Assembly: GCA_963556195.1 (NCBI GenBank)
Contig: OY744525.1
Span: 75,841,844-75,905,843 of the forward strand
Length of the DNA: 64,000 nucleotides
Direction of reading: 5' to 3'
DNA from: Sepiola atlantica
Lineage: Eukaryota; Mollusca; Cephalopoda; Sepiida; Sepiolidae
A program made the position numbers and the translations under genes. The notes under the pieces are model-generated. The model was not told the origin of the DNA. It worked only from the letters and a program-made list of their open reading frames with translations, and did not search any database. Of the stretch, positions 21,711 to 34,290 are shown piece after piece. Position 1 is the first letter of the stretch. Each line of letters opens with the position of its first letter.

Positions 21711-24290
21711 TGATTTTCTTTGTTTACATTACACAATTTTATATCGGCCATCAACAAGAAACAATCCCCACTGCTAACAATACAGAAACATTCACCTCTT
21801 CTGTATTCCTAGTGACAGTGGAACAATCCTAAAACTTCAAAGGGTTTGAATCCTTGGGATACTAACTAAATTCACATATTGCAGACTTAGCTCGTATAAG
21901 TTGATTTCGCCACTGCAAAATTAACAAAATACCAAAGGGGACCCATATATATCAGTCATGAAACATAAGGGGACCTAACTCTACAGCATGAAATAGAAAA
22001 GGGGATCTGTCCAAACGGTTGGGTTTCGAATCTCAGCTTGAAACACTCTTTATGTCTAACCATGCTAAAGAGCCGTGATACGGTTAAACCGCTGTTTGTG
22101 GATGACTCTTATATTGCATGTAAATAACTATGCATGTCAACTACTCTATACAGTATAAGTAATGGGTTGTAATGAGTATTTATACACAATGGAATTGTGT
22201 TGTTTTCCATGCTTGGAATTTCTCTTATTACTGTTTGAAACATAAGTTATAAGTAATGGCTTGCAATGTACTGTAAAATGCATACACTGAACAATAAAAA
22301 TAATGAATGAATAAAGAAAAGAAAACAATTGGAAAGTTTTTTAACCTTATTTTTAGTGACGATAATGGTTGTCTTCCTTTCTTTTTTTTAATTGGCAGGT
22401 GTATTACATACATAGCATAGCGGCAGGCTCATCTGTATTCTATGTAATTCTTTCTATCGAATGTACATACATGCCATTCATCAATACACTAACAATAAAT
22501 TATAATAATCACTGTATATTAATATAATCTCTTACAATTATGTACCTTTGTGCTTTTTCAACTTTAAATAATATTACAATATGACGAAGGCATATGCGGG
22601 GTATTCATACAATACTCACTTTCTCTCTAAGTTTGTCCGTTTTTACACAGACAGATTTACTGAATTGAATTTATTTTATGAATACATGCATTAAAATGTG
22701 TGTTTTATATCTTATTCATACTTCACAAAGTTCTCCACTTTAAATACTTGAAACAAAACTTTAAAATAATAAACATTTCATTGTTGTAAACATGAAACAA
22801 ATACTTTTGCATTTATCCATATAGATAGATATACATGAAGATTTTTTGGTAATTTTGATTAAAATGTATTTACTTTCTAAATATGACTGTAACGAAAATA
22901 AAACAAATCAATTTGCCTGGGCGATGGTGAGTGTGAGAGCGGGGGGGGGGATGTCTAAGAATAGGCCGAAAAGGAACACAATAGTGATGCATAAACAACT
23001 GTCTTGCCATCATAAACAAGAAGGAGAATCCACCACCATTGGAATTTCTGAATTCTATTGATTTGCTAAACATTTGTCCACGAAATAAAACAATATTTCT
23101 GAACAGAACTATGTGTTATATTAAAATCAAATCAATCATTGAATTAAAAACAATATCAAAGTACAATTAATTGATAAATTATCTTTTTGCACAGCAATAT
23201 GCAAATTAGTTAACTTTACTACTGAGATCACATATACATAAGCAGTATATGAAACAGATAGGGTGTTACTATTGTGTAAACTTGAATTAATTTGAAATAA
23301 GGTGTTTTGACCTCACTGTTAGTGCGAGGAATGTCATTTATTCATTTAGATATAAATCTCGGTTTTTTCATATTTTACACATTTTGTAAGTATGACGTAA
23401 CTTGTCATAAATTGAAATATTTAACACTAATGTCTTCGATATGTGAGCGAATCCATTACTGTAAGTTTCATCATAATCTGAGATGTGGTTCTCTACCAAG
23501 GGGGTAACACAGAAACTCATTGTTGATTGTGAAGAGGTCCACCATCGCACTTCAGTTCGTAGGTAACTTTTCAACATTTCAAGCTTTAAGACCCCCAAAA
23601 TGTAGGGTCACTGCTGGAAACATGTAAAAAAACACAAAAAATCCACACACACACACGTATACATAGTGTATTTTATAAAAATCAGGGTTGTTGTTGCAAA
23701 TAATTTCTATAGGTCATTATTAAATGAGAAGTTTATTTCAGTGGAATGTGACTCGTGTTTTCCAAGGATTTATAAAATGTATTCAAACTAATGAGATCCC
23801 AATAATTTTTAAAGTATATATTCAAAAATAAAAATGGTTTTATTAACGTACAATATTATAATTATCAGAGGTATCAACTCTGTTTTACACCTTAAATTTT
23901 AATCCAAATAAGTAAATAAGCAGAAAAAATGTCGAGAGTGTAAGGGGGATAACTCTTCTAGTATTGGTGATCAAGTCAATCGGCTGGGTTTGCTTCTGCG
24001 AAAAAAGCGGCAACTCAAGCAAAGACTTAAAAGAGAGAAATTTACAGTGCACTAATTACACTGGCGTGCGCATGCGCACTTACACGCACGTTTAACGGTC
24101 ACACTAAATTCGCACACACAAAATCATAGGGATGTCTACGGACTTTATTAGAATTATTTTTTCAAAGGAATTAAAATAACTTTCATTTATTTTTCATTAC
24201 GTTTTTAGTAATGTCCTGGTAATTGTTACTTTAAATTCACTCACGGTTTTAAAATTCCTGATGTAATTGAAACATGCACGCACACATCCT
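21711..24290. other. Gene-free AT-rich stretch
   Basis: Holds B-box-like words near 21842 and 22020 (GGGTTTGAATCC, GGGTTTCGAATCTC) that may be decayed SINEs, the 65-bp dispersed repeat at 23938-24002, and several frames of 60-80 codons without motifs. No gene is supported. Confidence 0.4.
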
Positions 24291-24295
24291 TTATA

Positions 24296-24297
<2 letters not shown>

Positions 24298-24378
<81 letters not shown>
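24298..24378. repeat. Compound TA/TG microsatellite
   Basis: A TA run of about 22 units passes directly into a TG run of about 18 units. Confidence 0.95.
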
Positions 24379-24380
<2 letters not shown>

Positions 24381-24830
24381 AAAGGAAGGCCAAGGAAAAC
24401 GTGGCAGAAAGTGATAAGCATGTAGTTGAGAGAAAGAGGGATAATTAAAGACCTAGTCAGAGAGAAATGATATGAGAGTGATACGACGGATGTATAATGC
24501 GAGTCTTAAAGACAGGCTTAGATCGGATGAGCTCAGAAGAAGATTAAATCTGGACATTATAGATAGATGCGTGCAGAACAGGCAGCTTTGCTGGTATGGC
24601 TATGAGAGTTCTTAGATTAGTAGACGTAGAACAATTGAGGTAGCAGGGTCAGCCCACAGGGGAAGCCGAGCAAAACATGGGAGGAAGTGATACGGATGGA
24701 CTTGAGAGAAAGTGGGATAATTAAAGACCTGGCCAGAGATAGGTTAGTTTGGAAGTCAATTTCTACGAACCATCCAACACATGCCATCATGTAAAACAGA
24801 CGTTAAACCGAATATGATGACACGCACACA
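24379..24830 (+). pseudogene. LINE 3' fragment with scrambled order
   Basis: From about 24466 the conserved block can be read through frameshifts: a match to RNDMRMIRWMCNVSLKDR, then a segment like RCVQ.RQLCWYG, then GRPSKTWEEVIRMDLRESGIIKDLARDR and a 3' end with ACAGACGTTAAACCGAATAT. The late GRPRKTWQKV..LREKGIIKDL motif also occurs once before it, at 24380-24460. The fragment is therefore either a partial head-to-tail duplication or two nested insertions. Confidence 0.75.
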
Positions 24831-25366
24831 CTTTATACATGTTTGATTTATTTTCCAGATAAAAAATTACTAGTAATTTGAGAAACTTTTACAACAAACT
24901 GATTAAAGTATTTAGTTAATCAATGAAATTAAAATAAATAATAGTAAACTGAGTATTTTGTTACAGATAAAATCAATATGATTTCATACAAACCGTTAAG
25001 TAATAATCCAATACAACTTGTTTGTTTCGTTGGTTTAATGGAATTAAATAATCCGAAAGGTTATTTAATGCCAAACTTGTCATTTTGATAAAAGTTTATA
25101 TATTTCAAGTTCTTAATATTTTTAAATATTTATTTGTGGCATTTGATTTAATTAGTTGTTCATGATATAAATTTTTATGCATACTGTCGGATGCAGTTTC
25201 ATGTCATGCGTAGGACAGATTCTATTTAACCCATAGATGATATCCTGAAAGGTACTACCAGTCAGAGTGGACCTGGGAGTTAGCAACTAAGAGATAATTC
25301 CACACTTCCAAATTCAGGTTAATATCATATTCAGAATAATTCAATCCTCTACTCTATAATAAAAAG

Positions 25367-25405
<39 letters not shown>

Positions 25406-26699
25406 CAATTTTATCTATTTATTGTTATTTTTCTGCAACTACAGGGATTACATTCTATTAACATTCTGCAGAGGATCAGAAAGGAAATAATTTCAAATAC
25501 TGAACTTTTGAATTATCTCCCTTGAGTAGAATTCTCCAACGGTGAGAGAAAGGAATAGATATAAAAATCTCACAAAAAAACTGCCATTTTCACTTAAAAT
25601 CATACATGTACTTTATTTTATAAAGTCGAGTGAGATTTTATCCTATAACATTGACTGGAATAGCTGCCTAACCAAAAGGTAGATAATAAAATCTGTTTAA
25701 TCAGTAACATAGAGCAAATATTGGTTTGTGTTTTATATTAAAAAATTTGTTTCTAGTTGATTTCTGATTTTTATATTTAATCCTATTCCGTATTTTGTTT
25801 CTCATTAATCAAATTTACAGGAAGGGGGATGTGAGTTTATCCTCTCACTGGAAGTTCTCCCACTACACTCATATTTACCTGGTCCTTAATTTAATAGGGC
25901 ATATAATTTCTGTTTTACTATACCATTCCAAAAATTAGCTGACACAATATTTGAGCTATAGCTAAAAAAACACCATTAATAAAATAATTATAATTGATAA
26001 CAATAATATATGAATACACTAAATCATGCTTAAAAAATACTTAATCTTAAATCGATCTGTCATCGAATGGGCAACATTTAAAAGAAATATATTCATAACA
26101 TTTTCGGTTTTCCACACAAACAAGAGAACTAACAGTACTAAAGTATTCATATTTTTGTATTTCGTAAATTACGGAATATATTAGCTGGCACAATATTTGT
26201 TCTATAGCTAAAAAAACACTATCAGTACAATGTCTATATTAAATAACAGTCTATATAATAATACGCTAAGGTATTTTGTGATTTTGTGTTCGTATGTACA
26301 TTATCACCTCTACCCCCCTCATTTATTTTAATGAAACCGTCAGATTGCCAAAGATTGAATGTAATGCAAAAAGTAATTGAAAATGTACTGGTGTTGTTAT
26401 GGTAAATGTTCTGAATTTACTCATTTTAAAATGAATTGTTCCAAAATCGAATTCTGTAATACCAATTTAACCTTTAAAAACCTACTATTTGCATCTTTTT
26501 ACTTTGATGATATTAATACGCATCTAAGTGTTACAAATTTAAATAAATAAATAAAATATATATTCGTTTTATTATTTCAATTTTAGTTGACAATGAAATT
26601 TATTTTTACAGAAAAAGAAATATTTTTCCGTATATTATTAAACCATAAATATGTGTATTATTTCAAGAGATATATAACTGTAAATTATGCAGATAAATG
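24831..26699. other. Gene-free AT-rich stretch with a local duplication
   Basis: 25930-26010 and 26165-26270 are related (TTAGCTG(A/G)CACAATATTTG, TATAGCTAAAAAAACAC). A TA microsatellite lies at 25370-25400 and the repeat shared with 20085 at 26285-26460. One inverted AAGGGAGATAATT motif lies at 25511-25523. Confidence 0.5.
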
Positions 26700-26815
26700 G
26701 GAGGTGGTGGTGTAAAATTATTAATGATGCAGACTGAAAACTGGGTGTGCTAGGTTCGAATCCAGTCGGTTCCATACACTCACTTTCACTTATGAATGTT
26801 GGCAACCTTCACCAG
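26700..26815 (+). mobile_element. tRNA-derived SINE
   Basis: GGTGGTGGTGTAAAATTATT then GTGCTAGGTTCGAATCCAGT with the B-box, then CGGTTCCAT and GAATGTTGGCAACC. Same family as 9426-9562. Confidence 0.7.
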
Positions 26816-28394
26816 ATCCCTCTTGTAAGTACCTCATTCTAAAAAAAAAAAAAAAAGAATCGTGGAAACCAATGTTAAACAAGATGTGATTTGTTCAACA
26901 CAAATTGCTGCTGACAGTAATGTCCAGGTCATGTTCACAAGAAGACTTCTTGATAATAGTGATAGAGTATGTGGACACCGGATTTTTTCTAACAAAATGC
27001 ATGGTGATATCCAATAGGATTTGACCGTGGCATAGTCTTAAAGAGTATCCATGAAGCCAATCACACCCATCCGTCCATTCAATATTTTACATTGACACAC
27101 AAACATAATCTACACCATTTGTACACTTTCTCTCTTTCTCTTAGCATGCGACTGAATTGTGAGCCGAGATAATATTTAATTTTATATACAGTAAGTTCTT
27201 CATGGAGAGGGGGGGGGGGAGATATTGATAGAGAAAGCATGCATCCATACCCCAATCACGAAAGATGCGTGAAAGTCACTAATGCCATACCAAACACACA
27301 CCTATTGTCTCTGTTCTATCTTATCTGTCTTCTAACATTTCATATGCATCAATCCAATGTGACACAAAGCCCCCCACCCATCAATTATAAAACAAATTCC
27401 TAGTTCTATTGAATGTAGGCTTAGTAATAACTTTACTAACTGATAATTTAATGATATTTAAACACGCAAGTAACGTCTATAACACAGCTTTAAAAAAACT
27501 ATGAATATATTAACATTACAATCAAATATGAGAAACAAAGTAAGAAATTCTTAAATTTTTTCGGTAAACATTGGTATCTATTCATCTGCATAAAATATTC
27601 AAGAAAATTACTTAACACTGTCTAGCAGTTGATGTGAGTATTTAAAAATGATCATCAGATCACACAATAATAACATATTAAATGACTATATTAAAAGCTA
27701 TCAGACATGTTCTAATCTACTAGTGATATCTGCATGGCTTTTACAAATCCTGGTCACAGTCACCTTAGACTCCTGGTTGCAGGTGCAGGCTTCCAAAGGC
27801 CAATCATGTTCTCCTAATAGATTCTATTATTGACCAAGGCCCACTCTACTACCAAGTCTCATGAAAATTTGTTTGTGTTTACTCTTTTTCACAAGCCAAC
27901 CAACAAACAAATTAATGGCCAGAGGTGAAAGAAGTTACTTTCAAAGTGAAGATAATGCAAATTCAAACTTATATTCATAATTAAAAATAATTTTCTTTTT
28001 AGAAATGAAATTATCATGCATAGAATAAAAGCTCTGTCTATTATATTGAAATAAAAAATAAAGAAGCATTTTTAAAACACAATTGAAATTGTTTTATTAA
28101 AAACGGTTATTTTATTCGTTGGCAGCCATTTGCAATTTTTAATTTCGTCTAGTTTTGAAATGGATTGCATCAGAAGTTAAAACAAGATTTCATTGCATAT
28201 AACCTTATATTTTTGACTCAAAATCTCTTATAAAATGTTTGTTTTGAAATTTTTTATGCAACTTTGTATCATAAATAGGTGAAAAGAAAAATTATGTGTA
28301 TGCAAGTAAAACAAAAAAAACTGAATACAAAAATACAAGTGTACAAACACACAGATACAAGCACTCATAAGTGTGTGCACACACAAACACACAC

Positions 28395-28428
<34 letters not shown>

Positions 28429-28921
28429 ATAAAATTATAAAAATAAAGATTGACTTGAGACTATTTTCAGAATCGGTTCTTTACGATTCCATTTTTTATT
28501 GATATTCCTTAGAGGCATTTATTCTTTATGGAAATATAAAAGAACAAAACACACACACAAAAAAATAACGAGAATTTCTATTATTTTTTATTATTTATCA
28601 CTTTTTATATTCTAATACTTTGTATATTGTGATTTTAGGAGATAATATTAATATGCACACACACGAATACAAATCCGTGTATCATCGTAAATTAAAATTC
28701 ATGTTTCTGTTTTTTTTAGAATGTATTTAATACACAGAGAAACACATATATGCACACACACAGACATTATATATATATATATATATATAATTTTATTACT
28801 ATTTCCTATATATACTTATATTATAAAATAATATATTATGTATATACTTTTTACTTCAGTATATATACATTAAGAGAAAGAGTGAGAGACATTGTGAAAT
28901 GCTTATCCACCTGTTTTTGTG

Positions 28922-28956
<35 letters not shown>

Positions 28957-29055
28957 TATATAGAATTTTGTACGAACATATATATACACTAACTTACTCA
29001 TATACATATATATCCATATCTTCATATCTACACAAAAACATATCCACCTACATAC
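26816..29055. other. Gene-free AT-rich stretch with microsatellites
   Basis: TA/CA microsatellites at about 28397-28426, 28768-28790 and 28923-28953, and a poly-G tract at 27211-27220. Frames such as 28750-28992 translate TA repeats only (YIYIYIY) and are not genes. Confidence 0.5.
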
Positions 29056-29056
29056 A

Positions 29057-29475
29057 ATGCAAAGCTACACCAAAGATATATACATAACCTCTGTCCCATC
29101 ACCGCAATGTTGCATCCTGTGCTTGTTTTACAAGTACTTTAATGGAATGTGCCCCGACAAACTCGTAGCATTGGTGCCTCCTCGACGTAAATACCCTCGA
29201 CTAACCCGACAAGCAACAAAATTCCACCCCTTAACTGTAGAGGTTCCCAGATGCCGGAAAGCCTTCTACTCTAATAGTTTTTTTTCCCTTGAATTGCTTG
29301 ACTTTGGAATTCACTCTTTTTCCTGCTTCCCTGACTGTACATGCCGAAATTTAAATGTAATGCGAACAAACATCTCGCTGCTCAGCTCTCTACAGTATGC
29401 ATCGTCCTTAATTCACAGTAGCCCCTTTACGTCTAAGTAGCTATGTGCCTTGTGTCGGGTGAATAAGAGAGAAAA
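29057..29475 (+). pseudogene. LINE C-terminus and 3' UTR remnant
   Basis: The frame at 29057-29440 contains CLFYKYFNGMCPDKLVALVPPRRKYPRLTRQATKFHPLTVEVPRCRKAFYSNSFF in pieces. This is the C-terminal block found after the reverse transcriptase of jockey/CR1-like LINEs in invertebrates. A frameshift near 29320 precedes the FPD..NL motif. It ends with ACAGTAGCCCC and TATGTGCCTTGTGTCGGGTG and an A-rich stretch. It has no own promoter, and the first residues of the frame lie in CA-repeat sequence. Confidence 0.8.
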
Positions 29476-30435
29476 AAAGAAAAGAAAATATACATGCATT
29501 CATATGCGCATGGATCCAGATACAGACACCGACACTGATCTACATATATATATCAATATATACCCATACATATACATGTATACAAATATGCATACAGGCA
29601 TAAACACAAACACATATGCACATCCATACTCAACTGGAATCTTAGGAAGATTTCCATCATCCCAGTAATTATAGGAGCAACAGGACTAATGAAAAAGAAT
29701 TTCAAAAACTATCTGGCGAATATACCCTGTGAACCGAGTGCAAGAGAGATACAAACAATTGCACTTAAAGGGACGGTTAGAATCTTAAAAAGATCTCTCG
29801 GCTGGAGTTTCTGAAATAGTCTGTGAATGTCTGGCATACAGTAGGATGCCCCATCCCCAGCAAAAACAAAAAGATAAGAAAATTTAAAAAAGTGATAAAT
29901 GTATGCAAGCATATACATACATACGCATCCAAAAACATATAGACACATACATAAATATATACATATATCTAATACATAAAGTATAGCCAAACTTTTGTTT
30001 TTTTGTGATCCATAGCATAGAATATACAAGTCCAATATTTAATTCTGTTTTGCCAGTTTTTTTATTGGGTCATGTTCTTTTAAAAAAAATTGTATTCAGA
30101 TTTAATTTAAAAAAAACAAAAACAATTTCCGCTTCCTAATTCTATTTCTTTGTATTTGTATAAAGAGTGAGTAGGCATTATTTCTTCTACTATCAAATAT
30201 GTACTCCCAACACCCTTCAGACACAGTAATACAATGTCACCAATGTGGCTTCTGCTATTTGACTTACAGTCAAAGTATTATATACTTATTGGAAGAGTCC
30301 ATTGTGTATCTAAAAAGGGACGATACCACAACATAGTGAAATGTGTGTGATGTAACCAGTGTGATTGTCAGGTAATTAGTCATTATTGTATTTTATCAAA
30401 TTTGCATATTATAAATATTCATAAAAATTAAATTT
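29476..30435. other. Spacer without recognisable genes
   Basis: CA/TA-rich, with incidental frames at 29450-29668 and 29709-30035. No motif recognised. Confidence 0.4.
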
Positions 30436-30436
30436 T

Positions 30437-30487
30437 ATATACTTTTATTAATACAGAGATTTAATTAATGAAAATGCCACACTTAAA
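30437..30487. repeat. Left copy of a direct repeat of about 50 bp flanking the LINE
   Basis: ATACTTTTATTAATACAGAG and ATGCCACACTTAAAAAAA recur in the same order at about 32427-32478, with two substitutions in the shared stretch. The segment between them is the LINE insertion. Confidence 0.85.
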
Positions 30488-30494
30488 AAAATAA

Positions 30495-32427
30495 ATTTGA
30501 TATCATCATCAACTGCTTTATTTGTTGAATCAGGCCACAATTAATCCTCTGATGAAGGTGGGACCTGATTGTCTAGTCTCGATCTAAGTTTTCCTCTCCA
30601 TTCTTGTCTTTGGTGAGGCCCGATGGAATCCATACCCATGACTTTCCTATCACATTTGACCACGTCCTACCAAGACAACTTGGGTCTGCTAGTGGCGGTC
30701 TTCTCTGCTGGTACATTCAACTGTCGGATTTTAGCAATCCAGCCATTGCCGCTCTCAACGTGCACCTACCAACGCAGTCTGCTCTTCTGCATGATGTCCA
30801 CAAGGCTTTTACAGTTGGCTTGTGTGAGTATTGAATTACTCCTCTCCAGGAGTTAGGCACAAGGCCAGTTTTTATCTTACTCCCACAAGTAAGATGTGAC
30901 CCAAGGTCGGGTCGGGAAAGTGGGATTTAAAAATTGCCTGGGCAGCCCCGTCGGCATTCCCCGGTAGGGGCGCCTCAGGCAGTAAGCAATAAACTTACTC
31001 CTCCCCAAAGAGGGGAGGTGAAGCCTGGGAGGGTGCACCTCCTAGAACTGCACAGGACAGACCCATAGACCGGCGTAAATCAAGCCCTGAAGGCCAAGAC
31101 AGTACCAGTCTATGGGGTGCAGTATCCATCGGAACAGATACTACACTTTGATCTTAGCCAAAAGAGATTCAAAAGGTATGTTTAGGCCTTAACAAACTGA
31201 TCCATCTGACCATTGCCTTGCATTACGATGCAGTTTCTTTAGTGCGCCAGCAGAGACAGCCCAAGTTTTGGAGCCATACATTAGCATACGTAGCTGTTTG
31301 TTTGTGAGGATTGGTAGCAGCTCTCTAAACTGTCTCCAAGAAGACTTGCAACATGTAGCTGCCGCGAGTTCACAGCCTTCACCTGATGACAGCAACGAAA
31401 TTCCGTCACTACTTCAAGCTTGTCATCACAAGTATCCACCTCTGTCAGTGATCTGCCATCTATTGGTCTTACCATGCCGACTCAACGTAAACACTTGAAG
31501 TTAGGATCTGTTCTGAGAGAGCTCTACAATTTTGTAGACCCATTCTGAACAGTGGGTGCAAATGATTGAGTTGCTGCTTGTTCATCATACGGCACAAGGG
31601 TGTTTTCCTCAGTAAACTGAGGTTTGGACCAGCGACCATGAACATGGTTTTACCCTTGCTGACTCTGAAATCTTTCTCCTCCATGCTACTCTTCTATCTA
31701 TCTTTGGTGATTGAAGTGAAGTATCAATGATTGCCAGGTTTTCGACATATAGGAGCTCCCACAGACAGGCGTTACAAAATTCTAGTGATAAAGCCTTGAG
31801 TACAATGATAAATAGAAGGGGATTTAAGACAGATCCTTGATGGACGCCCACTTTAACATCAAATTCGTCGCTGTAGCTGTTACCGACTCCTACCCGACTA
31901 CGTACATTGGTGTACATAGATGTCATCACTTGAACCAGCCACTCTGTAACACCCAACTTCCGCAGATTTCACCAGATGGCCTTTCTTGGGGCACGGTGAA
32001 AAGTTTTTTCCAAATCTACAAATGCCATGTACAGTGGTTTGTTTGCTGCTAGATGTTTCTCTATGACTTGGCATATGATGAAAATTGCATCTGTGGTGCT
32101 CCTACCGAGCATGAAACCAAATTGCATGTCACCAACTCTTTCCAAGACTTTCATTACCTGATCAATAAACTTAAGTCCACGGTAGTTCCCTCTGTTTAAT
32201 GCATCACCGTTACCTTTGTACAGACTTACTATGAAGCTGTCTTCACATTCCTCAGATATGTGTCCTTCTCTGATGATGGCTTCAAATAGTTCATGCACCA
32301 GACTAGCCCCTAGTTCACCGGTTGGTTTCAGCATCTCAGCAACTATATCAGATGGCCCATTTTACGGATTGTCTTAGTGATCATCTCCTGGGTAATGGGG
32401 GTACTAGGACCCTCTACAGGAGGTTCA
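30495..32427 (-). pseudogene. 5'-truncated LINE (non-LTR retrotransposon), RT to 3' UTR
   Basis: Minus-strand reading, with frameshifts, gives a reverse transcriptase: 32334-31969 has FIVSLYKGNGDALNRGNYRGLKFIDQVMKVLERV and FGFMLGRSTTDAIFI and AFVDLEKTFHRAPR. 31956-31609 has VGVHQGSVLNPLLFI and YVENLAIID, where the YADD catalytic motif has decayed to YVEN. 31500-31190 has the GCELAAAT, FRELLPILTNKQL and YGSKTWAVSAGAL block. After an inserted SINE the frame resumes at about 30834-30560 with RLRWYGHVER- and WKDVVKCDRKVMG-like sequence, EWRGKLRSRLDNQVPPSSED and a stop. A 3' UTR ending in a GATGATGATA run follows. The upstream endonuclease domain is absent. Confidence 0.9.
30845..31180 (-). mobile_element. 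SINE-like element with a U2 snRNA-derived head, inserted in the LINE
   Basis: On the minus strand the element starts near 31174 with TCTCTTTTGGCTAAGATCAA followed by AGTGTAGTATCTGTTC. That is the start of U2 snRNA (UCUCGGCCUUUUGGCUAAGAUCAAGUGUAGUAUCUGUUC in the known gene) with a short deletion and one extra A. After this head, U2 identity stops. A body follows that is shared with 7530-7760 and, more weakly, 12461-12660, including AGTTCTAGGAGGTGCACC, TTTATTGCTTACTG and GAATGCCGACGGGG. It splits the LINE reading frame between the RNARQW... and RLRW blocks. Whether the body is transcribed as one unit with the head is inferred. Confidence 0.75.
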
Positions 32428-32478
32428 TACTTTTATTAATACAGAGACTTAATTAATGAGAATGCCACACTTAAAAAA
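32427..32478. repeat. Right copy of the direct repeat of about 50 bp flanking the LINE
   Basis: See the left copy at 30437. The differences are T to C in AGAGACTTAATT and A to G in ATGAGAATGCC. Confidence 0.85.
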
Positions 32479-34290
32479 AAAATATTCCGCTTCTGGTTTC
32501 AAACAAGCTGATGTAAGGTACTCATTTTTTTTTAAATAAATGTTTATTTTCAAGCAGGTTTGTTAATTAGTAAACAGTTCCCAATGCAAGATAATTACGA
32601 ATTAATTAATTAGTATTATTTATTTTCTATACAAAATAAGCAATGCACTTTTTAAATGACACTCGCACAAATAATCAACCAGAGATTTGCTTTATAAAAC
32701 TTGCAGATTATAAATAACAATGATATAGTTTTATTAATAAAGATTTCATTAACGATAGCATTTAAACTGTTTAATAGAAAAATTAAATGCTAAATACGAG
32801 TAACACGTAAGAACATTATCTGTATTTTTGCTTGTATATTTTTACTTTTTAACATTCATTCTTTTATGGCAACTTAAGCTCTTTTTCCTTGCCTCTGACC
32901 TTCTTTCGACTCGAAAAATAAGAAAAACACATGTATGATTTATATATTAAAACAAAGTAACAATTCTAAACTCGGCGTGTGTCAGTGTAATGGTTGGAGT
33001 CACAGCACTTAGAGACAGAGGTTGTGAGGTTGAACCTAGACCGGGGAAATATTTCCTTTTGAACTTTTTTCATTTCAATTTACAATATTTAGCGATTTAT
33101 TAAATTTTGCTTTTTCCCCCCTGTATATTATGTAATTTATAGAAATTAGAACCCATAAAAGATGCCAGGGAGTTCTTTCAATGTCTAAAATTTAATACAG
33201 AAAAGTTTAAAAGACTTCCAATAGATTTAGAATTAATAATAAGAATTTACTTCATAAATCTTTTGACAAAGATAACAATTTTTTTATATGGCATTGCAAG
33301 TCAGGTAGCTTCTTATTATTTATAAAATAAAGCCGGCATTAGCTTTACACTGATTGCAATAATGTTTACACAATTTGTTGTTAATTTTTTTAAATATGAC
33401 AATGAAAGGCCAGCTCTTAACCTCTTATTATTTATAAATTTAAGTGTGAAAAAGAACAGGCTCAAACTTAATTTTAAATGTAAAATTAATATTTTGTTGC
33501 AAAATAAAAATGCAAGTACAAATACCCTCTCCCGAGTTGGGACAGCTAGTATATATATATTTAAGAAGTGTCATCATTTAGGGAAGTGTTTATCTTATCA
33601 AATGTTTACTTATGTAAGTTTTAATAATTTAAACACTTTTAGCTATACTCTAATGTAAATTTTTTATCATGTCTACAGTTTATTATAATCTCAGATCCTT
33701 TGATTAATAATTTACCTCTGTCACTAAATCTTATTGTCTCTAGTATTTCAATTATACATAAGTAACATAGTGCATTTAAAGATTTACATATGTTTGCCTT
33801 TACTAAGATTATCCATTCTACTGTTGGCATGTTTTTTTTTCAATTAATTTCCAAATGTATTTGGACAGTGAGGTGTTGTTTCTATATTTTACATTGTTAA
33901 ATAAGGACTTTTGATTATATAATCTGCTTTTAAACGAGTTTGCTGTGCTACATATGTAAAACTAGAGTTTTCTTTCACAGATATAAATCCTAGGTATACT
34001 ATAGAGGATGAGAGATACTTATTTTGTAAAGGACAGTTATCCACATTTTTATAATTGCAGTTGTTTTATCTACATTATCCATTACGTTCCTGTTATGTCT
34101 ATAGTTAATCGGGTTACCATTATTTTCATTATTTTATTATGATTTTTCATAATTTTTTCTAAATTATAAGTACAACTATAATATATATGTATTACTATTA
34201 TTGAATATTTTTCATGTGTATGAATATTAGAATATCTGTAACTGTAGGTGTGTGCATGCAGTTGTGCATATGTATATTTATATCAACATA
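32479..34290. other. AT-rich spacer with a possible SINE head at 32980-33060
   Basis: GTGTCAGTGTAATGGTTGGAG and GAGGTTGAACCTAGACC lie at tRNA-like spacing near 32980-33035 (weak). The frames at 33362-33658 and 33639-33830 show no recognised motif. Confidence 0.4.

Noticed and set aside
28750..28992. 80-codon YIYIY-rich protein
   Set aside because: Translation of TA microsatellite sequence.
31130..31175. Functional U2 snRNA gene
   Set aside because: Only the first 36 or so nucleotides match; the branch-point region after it, the Sm site and the 3' stem-loops are absent and it sits in a repeat body.
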